DNA of 64,000 nt, taken from contig CAZFJC010000004.1 in NCBI GenBank assembly GCA_964518765.1, forward strand, positions 1-64,000, read 5' to 3'. Within the stretch, counting starts at the first letter, position 1. Each line of letters opens with the position of its first letter. The notes under the pieces are model-generated. The model saw nothing but the letters and a program-made list of their open reading frames with translations. It made no database searches and was not told where the DNA came from. The stretch is from CAZPNX01 sp964518765 (GTDB lineage: Bacteria; Edwardsbacteria; AC1; EtOH8). Both the position numbers and the translations under genes were made by a program. Below are positions 1-5,856 of the stretch, in pieces.

Positions 1-20
1 CTAACCTGTAACATTTATCA

Positions 21-46
21 CCCCATTTTCTGTCTTGACAATGGGG
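21..46 (+). promoter_or_regulatory. Inverted repeat upstream of XRE regulator gene
   Basis: CCCCATT (21-27) and AATGGGG (40-46) form a perfect 7-bp inverted repeat with a 12-bp centre, ending 11 bp before the regulator start. A TTGACA hexamer lies at 35-40, and TTATCACCCC at 15-24 resembles one end of the 23-bp elements described at 1211, 1689, 2773 and 2949. It is a plausible autoregulatory operator. That is inference from position and symmetry only. Confidence 0.4.
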
Positions 47-57
47 TCCACCTCAGT

Positions 58-426
58 ATGAAAAAAAATTCTCCCCCCAAGGAAATCGGCCCGATCGCCT
101 TGTGGCGCTTGCACCGGGGTCTTTCGCAGGAAGAGCTGGCGAAGCGCGCCGGCCTCACCCGGGTGGCCCTGGTGCGCATAGAGACGGGAAAGGCCCGGGC
201 CAGGGCTTTGACCCTCAACAAGCTGGCCGTGGCTCTGGACATAGAGCGTTCGCGCCTTGAGGCAGGTCCGCCCTCCCCCTTCGCCTCCGGGGTTTTCCCC
301 GACAGAAGCGGACTGGCGGGTGATGACAGGCATCGGCTGATAGTCGAAGGCCTGTCCCTCATGCTGCGGGCGGACAGTGGAAACCTGTCAAGGATGATCG
401 AGTTCATGAGGAAGCTCGCTCCTTGA
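58..426 (+). CDS. XRE-family helix-turn-helix regulator
   Basis: 122 aa. Residues about 10-65 form a Cro/C1-type helix-turn-helix; the recognition segment reads LSQEELAKRAGLTRVALVRIE, typical of phage and mobile-element repressors. The remaining ~55 residues are not recognised and could mediate dimerisation. It is the only rightward gene in the left accessory cluster and faces the convergent vWA gene across a hairpin. No clear Shine-Dalgarno sequence precedes the ATG, but an inverted repeat does. It could be the local regulator of the 23-bp elements to its right; that is inference. The DNA-binding call is firm, the target is not known. Confidence 0.85.
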   Translation: MKKNSPPKEIGPIALWRLHRGLSQEELAKRAGLTRVALVRIETGKARARALTLNKLAVALDIERSRLEAGPPSPFASGVFPDRSGLAGDDRHRLIVEGLSLMLRADSGNLSRMIEFMRKLAP

Positions 427-445
427 TGGCCTGGCCGGCTAATGA

Positions 446-474
446 CGGAGGAGAGGCTTTCAGCCTCTCCTCCG
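446..474. terminator. Bidirectional hairpin between convergent genes
   Basis: A perfect 13-bp stem (446-458 with 462-474) with a 3-nt loop sits between the convergent regulator and vWA genes. No strong T tract follows on either strand, so it is a stable stem likely to stop both transcripts, not a textbook intrinsic terminator. Confidence 0.6.
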
Positions 475-523
475 TTCGCATTGCGCCGACAGAGCCTCTG
501 TCGGACATGCTTTCCGCAGATGG

Positions 524-1150
524 TTACACCTGGTTGCTGTTGTCCGTGAACGAGTCCAGTTTTCTCTGGCGGCTGCTTATGACCCGGGATGACGCGGTCT
601 TCCACATGTCCATGGTGCCCACATTGGTTTTCTTGAATAGAATGGCGTTGGCGCGGACGATCCCTATCTCGCCGGCCTCTTCTATGGCCTCGAACTCCGA
701 GGATAGGAACAGGAACTCCCACCCCATCTTCTTCTTCTCCTCGATCATCCGCCTGATCCTGTCCTTGGTGTACTCCCGGCTGGCGTTCTCCATCCCGTCG
801 GTGATGACCACCATCATCACCTTCTCGGGCCGCCCGTCCTCCTCGATCTCGGCGATCGATTTCTCCAGGTCGGTGATGCCCCTCCCCATGGCGTCCAGCA
901 GCGGGGTGGAGGCGCGCGGCACGTAGGTCTCGCGGGTCAGGTCGGGCACGTTATTGATAGCCCTGAAACGGTGCACCACCTCGTAGGGATCGTCGGTGTC
1001 GAACTGGACAAGGGTCAGGGTGGCCGAGCCCGGACCGGCCTTCTGCTCGGCCAGGAACTCGTTAAAGCCCTTGATGGTCGCGTCCCGGATCTCGTTCATC
1101 GATCCGGTTCGGTCAAGGATGACAGCTATGTGGGTGTAGTCCTTTTGCAT
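524..1150 (-). CDS. von Willebrand factor A domain protein
   Basis: 208 aa, almost all one vWA fold. The MIDAS metal site is intact: D13-x-T15-x-S17 in DRTGS, a Thr in ASTPLLDA, and Asp in ITDGMEN. There is no signal peptide or membrane segment, so it is cytoplasmic. Stand-alone vWA proteins of this size occur in phage and mobile-element neighbourhoods and in TerY-like stress clusters, where they scaffold partners in a metal-dependent way. A 23-bp promoter-like element lies 61 bp upstream at 1211-1233. The gene converges on the XRE regulator. The ligand is unknown; the JAMM protein nearby is a possible partner by context only. Confidence 0.85.
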   Translation of the reverse strand: MQKDYTHIAVILDRTGSMNEIRDATIKGFNEFLAEQKAGPGSATLTLVQFDTDDPYEVVHRFRAINNVPDLTRETYVPRASTPLLDAMGRGITDLEKSIAEIEEDGRPEKVMMVVITDGMENASREYTKDRIRRMIEEKKKMGWEFLFLSSEFEAIEEAGEIGIVRANAILFKKTNVGTMDMWKTASSRVISSRQRKLDSFTDNSNQV

Positions 1151-1210
1151 GGCTCCCTCCTCGTTTCTATTTGGATGCGTTCTCTGGAATGTCGCAAGTT
1201 TACTTCGTTA

Positions 1211-1233
1211 ATTATACAACCCAGGGGTGACAA
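1211..1233 (-). promoter_or_regulatory. 23-bp repeated promoter-like element, copy 1
   Basis: Read on the minus strand it is TTGTCA, 11 bp containing CCCCTGGG, then TATAAT. The same layout recurs at 1689, 2773 and 2949, each 30-63 bp upstream of a minus-strand gene. The 11-bp interval is too short for a -35/-10 pair, so TGTCA with the following GC-rich block is more likely an operator or activator site abutting a -10. Confidence 0.65.
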
Positions 1234-1261
1234 AAAAGGCCGGCTCCCTCCGGAACCGGCT
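1232..1261 (-). terminator. Intrinsic terminator of the 1659-1324 transcript
   Basis: On the minus strand a GCCGG-rich hairpin with a GGAGG-containing loop is followed by TTTTTT. The T tract runs straight into TTGTCA of element copy 1, so the end of one transcription unit and the start of the next are fused. Confidence 0.65.
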
Positions 1262-1323
1262 ACATGCCAAGAGATTCCCGCCTCGTAATTAAACTACGAG
1301 TCTATCTATAAACCCGGTCTACC

Positions 1324-1500
1324 TCAGCCCGGCTTTACATCGCTTTCCGTCCCGTCCCAACCGTTGGCCCAGGCCTCGGCCTCGCAGTCCCGGTAGTCGT
1401 CGGCGCCGATCAGGCTGCCGGCCACCGTCCGGCCGTCCCCGTCGTACTTGGTCCAGCGCCACTGGCCCCGCCCGTCCTCCCAGATCTTCCAGCGGAACAT
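1324..1500 (-). CDS. Small DUF1508/YegP-like protein
   Basis: 58 aa from the ATG at 1500, chosen because AGGTGG lies about 9 nt upstream; a GTG at 1512 is the alternative start. The pattern FRWKIWEDGRGQWRW, then DGRTVAGS and a Tyr-containing segment, resembles a single YegP/DUF1508 unit, a small beta-rich module of unknown function. It starts 13 nt after the stop of the small membrane protein gene, so both are one transcript from element copy 2, ending at the terminator at 1232-1261. The family match is by eye and moderate. Confidence 0.55.
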   Translation of the reverse strand: MFRWKIWEDGRGQWRWTKYDGDGRTVAGSLIGADDYRDCEAEAWANGWDGTESDVKPG

Positions 1501-1512
1501 AACTTTTCCCAC

Positions 1513-1659
1513 CTAGACGCTTTTTGAAGCCGAGTAGGCCCATTTGTAAATGGCTATCCCGGCAAGACTGACCGTACCCAGAACGATCAGGATAAGGACC
1601 GGGAACGGGTCGCTTAAGCACTCCAAGATCATAAACGAGGCCGCGATAACTTGTTTCAT
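1513..1659 (-). CDS. 48-aa single-pass membrane protein
   Basis: The frame starts at ATG 1659 behind a strong GGAGGT site and encodes 48 residues. Residues about 19-37 (PFPVLILIVLGTVSLAGIA) form one hydrophobic helix, followed by a short basic, aromatic tail (YKWAYSASKSV). The predicted product is a micro membrane protein. It is first in a two-gene unit with the DUF1508-like gene, 30 bp downstream of element copy 2. It could be a holin- or toxin-like peptide or a membrane anchor. No family is recognised; the good ribosome site and promoter-like element support that it is real. Confidence 0.6.
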   Translation of the reverse strand: MKQVIAASFMILECLSDPFPVLILIVLGTVSLAGIAIYKWAYSASKSV

Positions 1660-1688
1660 GACCGTTACCTCCAATCTTGTGCGACGTC

Positions 1689-1711
1689 ATTATAAGGCCC
1701 AGTGGTGACAA
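1689..1711 (-). promoter_or_regulatory. 23-bp repeated promoter-like element, copy 2
   Basis: Minus-strand layout TTGTCA, 11 bp (CCACTGGGCCT), TATAAT, identical in spacing to the other copies. It ends 30 bp before the start of the 48-aa membrane protein gene. Confidence 0.65.
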
Positions 1712-1750
1712 CTTCACCCTTTTACCGGCTGTTTGATGCGGCTAACGTTG

Positions 1751-2263
1751 TTATCCCTTTACCGATAATGGCAGTATCCTGAAGTCCCCGCCGAACCGGT
1801 ATGCGGCCATCCTGATCCTGTATTCGCCGACCTTGCCCTGGAAATAGTACCTGGACTTACCGGCCTCCCCTTTGCTCGCCCAGATGGTGGCCACCATCTC
1901 TATCGCCTGGTCGTGGAAGGGGCAGATCGGCCTTTTGTCCTCCTGTGAAAGGGAAGATGTGAACCCGTTGGCGACCTCGGGATGGGTGTGATAGGTCCCC
2001 AGGTATGCCCGCCGGTGTCTGGCGCGCAGCCTCTCGATGGCCCGGGCCAGGCTGAGCGGATCGACCGAGACCGAGGTCCTGGTGCACCTTGCGGTCCGGT
2101 AGGGCCTGGCCGATTCCACGTAGGCGGTGCCGCCTCTGATCCTGCCCAGCAGGATGCCCAGCCTCTCCTCCTTGTAGGGGGATTCATAGCCCCTGGTTGC
2201 CGCCAGGTAAATATCGAAGGCGGCCCTTCCGGAAAGGCCCACCCTGGAAGGAGCCGGTTTCAT
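1751..2263 (-). CDS. JAB/JAMM-family metalloprotease-like protein
   Basis: 170 aa. A JAMM zinc site is visible: Glu32 or Glu33 (KEERLGILLG), H92-x-H94 in YHTHPE, and S106-x-x-D109 (SQED). The stretch between HTH and SxxD is 11 residues, longer than the common 7, so the loop over the active site is enlarged. JAMM proteins cleave isopeptide or peptide bonds next to ubiquitin-like tails or act in phage assembly. No E1, E2 or ubiquitin-like gene is near, so a deubiquitinase-type system is not supported. It starts directly after the stop of the 150-aa gene with a GGAGG site 8 nt upstream, forming a two-gene unit. A catalytic role is likely, the substrate unknown. Confidence 0.75.
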   Translation of the reverse strand: MKPAPSRVGLSGRAAFDIYLAATRGYESPYKEERLGILLGRIRGGTAYVESARPYRTARCTRTSVSVDPLSLARAIERLRARHRRAYLGTYHTHPEVANGFTSSLSQEDKRPICPFHDQAIEMVATIWASKGEAGKSRYYFQGKVGEYRIRMAAYRFGGDFRILPLSVKG

Positions 2264-2264
2264 C

Positions 2265-2717
2265 TCAGCCGTCCTCCTCCCGGCCTACCAGGCGCAACAG
2301 GTAGGCTTTCCAGGCCGGGCCATAAATGTTGCCGAAGAACGCCAGGCAGGCCGTTTCCAGGAGCAGCTCGGCCAGCAGGGACGGGCAGGGCAGGAAGATT
2401 TCGCTCCAGTATTCCAGCCGGCGCAGGGTGTCCAGGTTGCACTCGACGCCGCCGATGTTCATGCCCAGCTGGTAAACTTCCCGCCAGAACCAGGGCATCG
2501 AGTCCCAGGCCGCCCGGCGCAGGGCCGCGTCGGCCTCGTATTCGGCCTCGGTCATCCTCATGAACTCGTCCATGGAGGGGCACCGCGAGACCCCGCCGCA
2601 GCTCTCGGCGAGCTCCATTAGCATCAAACCGTGTCCTAAAGGCAGGAGCTTGCCAACCATAACATCGATCCTTTCTAGAGTCGTGAGTTGTCGATGCTTT
2701 TCCTTTGATAGGTTCAT
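2265..2717 (-). CDS. Unrecognised 150-aa protein
   Basis: 150 aa, mostly helical in appearance, rich in Leu and Trp, with a MWxS-like aromatic patch (WDSMPWFWREVYQLGMN) around residues 91-107 and four scattered Cys. No family is recognised. A GGAGAGGAGG tract sits just before the ATG at 2717. It is the first gene of a unit with the JAMM protein, whose start follows its stop by 1 nt, so the two are probably made together and may interact. Element copy 3 lies 55 bp upstream. Confidence 0.65.
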   Translation of the reverse strand: MNLSKEKHRQLTTLERIDVMVGKLLPLGHGLMLMELAESCGGVSRCPSMDEFMRMTEAEYEADAALRRAAWDSMPWFWREVYQLGMNIGGVECNLDTLRRLEYWSEIFLPCPSLLAELLLETACLAFFGNIYGPAWKAYLLRLVGREEDG

Positions 2718-2772
2718 GGCCTCCTCTCCCCATAGCGGTTTGAATAGTTTAGTGGGGGGTTATATCTTACGG

Positions 2773-2795
2773 ATTATACTCCCGGGGGATGACGA
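2773..2795 (-). promoter_or_regulatory. 23-bp repeated promoter-like element, copy 3
   Basis: Minus-strand layout TCGTCA, 11 bp (TCCCCCGGGAG), TATAAT. It lies 55 bp before the 150-aa gene and would drive the 150-aa/JAMM pair. Confidence 0.65.
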
Positions 2796-2811
2796 TCAAG
2801 GCTGTCTGGAA

Positions 2812-2889
2812 CTACGGACGTTTGGCGGTCCGGATCATTACTGATATGGCATATTCGTAGATTGCCTCACTGGTCGTTGTTCTTCTCAT
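2812..2889 (-). CDS. Possible 25-aa microprotein
   Basis: A short frame MRRTTTSEAIYEYAISVMIR... of 25 residues begins at ATG 2889, overlapping by ATGA a six-codon frame that starts at 2907. It lies 59 bp downstream of element copy 4 and is the only candidate for what that copy transcribes. The ribosome site is weak (AAGGGAAA). It may instead be just a leader of the 150-aa gene unit. Confidence 0.25.
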   Translation of the reverse strand: MRRTTTSEAIYEYAISVMIRTAKRP

Positions 2890-2948
2890 TTGGTTTTCCC
2901 TTTCATGGCGTGGCCGCGATTCTCCCGGTTCCGTCCGTTCTGTCATGG

Positions 2949-2971
2949 ATTATACGGCTCGGAGATGACAT
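2949..2971 (-). promoter_or_regulatory. 23-bp repeated promoter-like element, copy 4
   Basis: Minus-strand layout ATGTCA, 11 bp (TCTCCGAGCCG), TATAAT, with the same spacing as the other copies. Downstream is only a possible 25-aa frame and then copy 3. Confidence 0.6.
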
Positions 2972-3064
2972 CTTCGGTCTGGGACGGCCCCGCGTTTCTG
3001 GTGTCCAAATAGTGTCCCAAACCCCTAAATATCGGCATTAGTTACTATTTATGCATACTAAATG

Positions 3065-3090
3065 GAAAAAGAGCCCATCTCTGGGCTCTT
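3065..3090 (-). terminator. Intrinsic terminator left of truncated tRNA-Ser
   Basis: AAGAGCCCA and TGGGCTCTT form a 9-bp stem with a 4-nt loop, followed on the minus strand by TTTTT. It would end a leftward transcript coming from the tRNA-Ser remnant and its promoter. Confidence 0.75.
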
Positions 3091-3138
3091 CACGAATTGG
3101 ATTGCTATTCCTCTACGTCACTATTTTTGTCTAGTACC

Positions 3139-3178
3139 TTTTCAAGACCGCCGCCTTCGACCACTCGGCCACGCTTCC
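3139..3178 (-). pseudogene. tRNA-Ser(UGA) 5' half, truncated in the anticodon loop
   Basis: From 3178 leftward the sequence has a tRNA-Ser acceptor strand (GGAAGCG), a D arm (GGCCGAGTGGTCGAAGGC), the 5' strand of the anticodon stem, and the loop CTTGAAA with anticodon TGA. After the loop it becomes AGGTACTAG..., and neither the 3' anticodon strand, variable arm, T arm nor acceptor 3' strand follows. A promoter (3275-3303) and a terminator (3065-3090) still flank it. It marks the right edge of the accessory cluster and looks like a recombination scar at a tRNA. An intact tRNA-Ser(UGA) must exist elsewhere in the genome. Confidence 0.8.
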
Positions 3179-3274
3179 GCTTTCAACAGCATCCTGTTTT
3201 ACCACCGCCTTTCCTGCCGTAGCAGAACCCCCTCTTAGGCGATGGAAACAACTCGGCCAAGCTTTCGTTATAAT

Positions 3275-3303
3275 ATTGTATACTACTTGCAGGTGAAATT
3301 CAA
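3275..3303 (-). promoter_or_regulatory. Sigma70-type promoter facing the truncated tRNA-Ser
   Basis: TTGAAT (3303-3298), a 17-bp spacer and TACAAT (3280-3275) on the minus strand. Its position about 95 bp upstream of the tRNA remnant suggests it once drove the intact tRNA-Ser gene. The segment between 3180 and 3270 holds no gene. Confidence 0.5.
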
Positions 3304-3305
3304 CG

Positions 3306-5762
3306 TTATTCTTTTGGCCCCTGGGTTTTCCCCGGCGGCGCGTTACTCACGTGCTTATCCAGCCATTCCACCCATTCAGCCAGCACGGTCTCCACCGACT
3401 CCCGCGCCTGATAGCCGTGGCTCTCGTGCGGCAGCATCACCAGCCGGACCGTCCCGCCGACTCCCCGCACCGCCTCGTAGAGTTTCTCCGACTGCAGGGG
3501 CACCGTGCCGGGATTGGCGTCCACCTCGCCGTGCACCAGCAGCAACGGTTCGTTTATCCTATCCGCGTTCAAAAGGGGCGAGTTGCGGATGTAGGCCTCG
3601 CGCGCCTGCCACAGGGTGCGCTTCTCGTTCTGGTAGCCGAAGGGCCTCAGGGTATGGTTGTAGGCGCCGCTGCAGGCGATGCCGGCGCGGAAGATATCGG
3701 ACCAGGCCAGCAGATTGGCGGCCATCAGCCCCCCATGGCTGTGTCCGCCCACGGCCACCCTACCGCGGTCGGCCACCCCCATGTCCACCGCCTTGTCCAC
3801 CGCCGCCCGGGCGTTGCGTACGATCTGGTCGACGAAACCGTCGTAGGTGGATGCCGGCGGCCCGACCACCGGCATGGCGGCGTTGTCCACCACCGCATAT
3901 CCGGCCAGGGCCAGCAGCCTGATGTCGGCGCCGCGTATCAGGTCGAACCGCTGCGACGAACCGGAAACCTGGCCGGCCACACCCTTCTCCGAAATGTCCC
4001 CGGGATAGGCCCAGACGATAGTCGGCAGGCGCGTCCCCCGGCGGTATCCCGGAGGCAGGTAGAGGGTGAACGAAAGCGCCAGGCTGTCGTCCCGGAGATA
4101 GGTGACGATCTGCTTGGGGACTTTCCTGAAACCCGGCTGGGGGTCGGCGAACTTGGTCAGGGCATGGGCCGAAGATCGGTATCCCGCTTCACCGGCCTTG
4201 GCCGCCCCGATCTTCCTGCCCAGCCTGTTGAGATATAGATTGGGGGGCGAGGTTTTGGATTCCCGGCGGGTCAGGAACGTTCCGCTCCCGATGTCCGACC
4301 AACCCACGAAGAACTCGTAGCAGGAGCTGTCCGAGCGCCAGAGGCGCTCGGTGGCCAATGTCGTAAGATCGAGCCTATCGAGAAACGGGCGCTGTCCGTT
4401 GGGCACGAATCCCTCCCCGGCCAGGAAGATGGCGCCGCCCTGCTTCACCACCACCCGCTGCCCGTCGGCCTGGATCCTGGTGACCGGCGACCCGGGCTTG
4501 CGGTATTTCTCGTGCAGGTTGTGGTTCCGCAACAGCCGGGGGGAGGCCGACGGCTCCGAGGCGTCCCGCAGCCAGCTTCGCAACCATCTGCGATCTCGGT
4601 CGTACTCGCTGACGATGTAGTAGTGGCTGTCCTCGACCCAATCCAGGCCCGTCAGCCGGTGCTGGGTACGGCAGAGCTCTGAGGCCTCGCCCCCGACCGG
4701 CCTCTGTATTACCCGGTCTCGCTCCGGAACATTCACCTCCGGATCGCCCCCATCCAGAGCCTCTACCCAGACCAGGGTCGAGGGTGCCGTGGCCCGCCAG
4801 GTGTGGTGGCGGGGCCCGGGCACCTCCCCGTCTATCGGCACCGACTCGGCCAGCGGCCGGCTGGCCAGCGTCTCCAGCAGTTCCCCGCCGGCCGTCCACA
4901 ACTCGATCTCGCAGGGGAAGCGCCAGTAGGCTCGTTGGAAGGAATAGGGCCGGTGGTACCGCTCCACCAGATAGTAGCGGCCGTCTGGCGACGGTTGGAC
5001 ATCGCCGTAAACCGCCGGCCTGCCCAGCGGCGTGATCCTACCTGATGGCAGCTCCACCCGGGCCAGCTGGGAAATCGAGTAGTAATCGAATAAGTCTGCG
5101 TCGTGGGGGGTGCGAAGCAGGTCGCGGGCTTCGTAGGTGCTGCTGGCCGAAGCCACGCCCGATCCCTCCATGACGCGCGGCCCTTGGGGTGCACCGGGGC
5201 CAGGCGGCGGCGCCCCGCGTTCCCCTGGAACCAGTTTGACCAGGAGGCTTCTCTGGTCCGGCAGCCATTGAAAACCGGCGCCCAGCAGGGGGTTGATGCG
5301 GGCACCCTCGATCCTGGTGGCCCCGGCTCCGGCGGCATCGGCCACCCAGAGCTCCAGCCGGTCCCCGCTTTCGCAGGTGAAGGCGAACATGGTGCCGTCC
5401 GCGTTCCACCGGGGCCGGCCTAAGCGCCTGGCCGTCTCCGGAAGTCTCACTTTTCTCGGCCGGCCTCCGGCTATGTCTTTGATCTCCAGCTCCGTCCAGT
5501 AGCGCAGGTAGCTGCGCTCGTTGTTGGTCCTGGGGTTGATGCGCACCCCAGCCAGCTTGAGCACCGGTTCGGCCAGGTCGGCGATCGAGGGATAGTCCAT
5601 GGGCTGGGCCAGCACCATCCTCTGGCCGTCGGGGCTCAGGAACACGTCCGGCGGCGCGGGCGCCTCCAACACCTCCAGTATCTCCCGGGGCGGCTTGCGG
5701 TAATGATCCTGGGAGGCCGCCAGGGAGAACAGAGCAAGCATCGCCGGTATCAGATAACGCAT
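3306..5762 (-). CDS. Secreted S9-family serine peptidase (prolyl oligopeptidase type)
   Basis: 818 aa with an N-terminal signal peptide (about 1-18), a long beta-propeller-like middle, and a C-terminal alpha/beta-hydrolase. The catalytic triad is readable: Ser675 in GGHSHGG, Asp748 in HGEVDAN and His782 in HESHGY. The C-terminal wording (GTVPLQSEKLYEAVRG, VMLPHESHGYQARESV) matches the S9 glutamyl-endopeptidase-like group common in Bacteroidetes and plants. Exported, it would degrade peptides in the periplasm or outside the cell. A good AAGGA site precedes the ATG. It heads a run of secreted peptidases with the two M28 genes, from which it is separated by a 94-bp spacer with no clear signal. 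Confidence 0.9.
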   Translation of the reverse strand: MRYLIPAMLALFSLAASQDHYRKPPREILEVLEAPAPPDVFLSPDGQRMVLAQPMDYPSIADLAEPVLKLAGVRINPRTNNERSYLRYWTELEIKDIAGGRPRKVRLPETARRLGRPRWNADGTMFAFTCESGDRLELWVADAAGAGATRIEGARINPLLGAGFQWLPDQRSLLVKLVPGERGAPPPGPGAPQGPRVMEGSGVASASSTYEARDLLRTPHDADLFDYYSISQLARVELPSGRITPLGRPAVYGDVQPSPDGRYYLVERYHRPYSFQRAYWRFPCEIELWTAGGELLETLASRPLAESVPIDGEVPGPRHHTWRATAPSTLVWVEALDGGDPEVNVPERDRVIQRPVGGEASELCRTQHRLTGLDWVEDSHYYIVSEYDRDRRWLRSWLRDASEPSASPRLLRNHNLHEKYRKPGSPVTRIQADGQRVVVKQGGAIFLAGEGFVPNGQRPFLDRLDLTTLATERLWRSDSSCYEFFVGWSDIGSGTFLTRRESKTSPPNLYLNRLGRKIGAAKAGEAGYRSSAHALTKFADPQPGFRKVPKQIVTYLRDDSLALSFTLYLPPGYRRGTRLPTIVWAYPGDISEKGVAGQVSGSSQRFDLIRGADIRLLALAGYAVVDNAAMPVVGPPASTYDGFVDQIVRNARAAVDKAVDMGVADRGRVAVGGHSHGGLMAANLLAWSDIFRAGIACSGAYNHTLRPFGYQNEKRTLWQAREAYIRNSPLLNADRINEPLLLVHGEVDANPGTVPLQSEKLYEAVRGVGGTVRLVMLPHESHGYQARESVETVLAEWVEWLDKHVSNAPPGKTQGPKE

Positions 5763-5856
5763 GGATATTCCTTGTCTTCTTCACTAATAATGTCGCAATA
5801 ATGGAGCCCCATCCGACCGCGAAGCCCCTTCTCTTTCCTCATCGATGGCCAGCAGC

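Noticed and set aside
1211..1233. Reading the 23-bp element as an ordinary sigma70 promoter
   Set aside because: TGTCA to TATAAT is 11 bp, not 16-18, in all four copies; no consistent -35 occurs at the right distance.
1319..1717. 132-codon open frame overlapping the two small genes
   Set aside because: It is the wrong frame of the 48-aa and 58-aa genes and has no ribosome site of its own.
1751..2263. Bacterial ubiquitin-like (Bil/CBASS-type) operon from the JAMM gene
   Set aside because: No E1-, E2- or ubiquitin-like gene is present in the cluster.
3065..3178. tRNA-Ser with a group I intron in the anticodon loop
   Set aside because: The 3' half of the tRNA (T arm and acceptor strand) is not found within several hundred bases on the minus strand and a terminator closes the transcript at 3065, so an intron is not supported.
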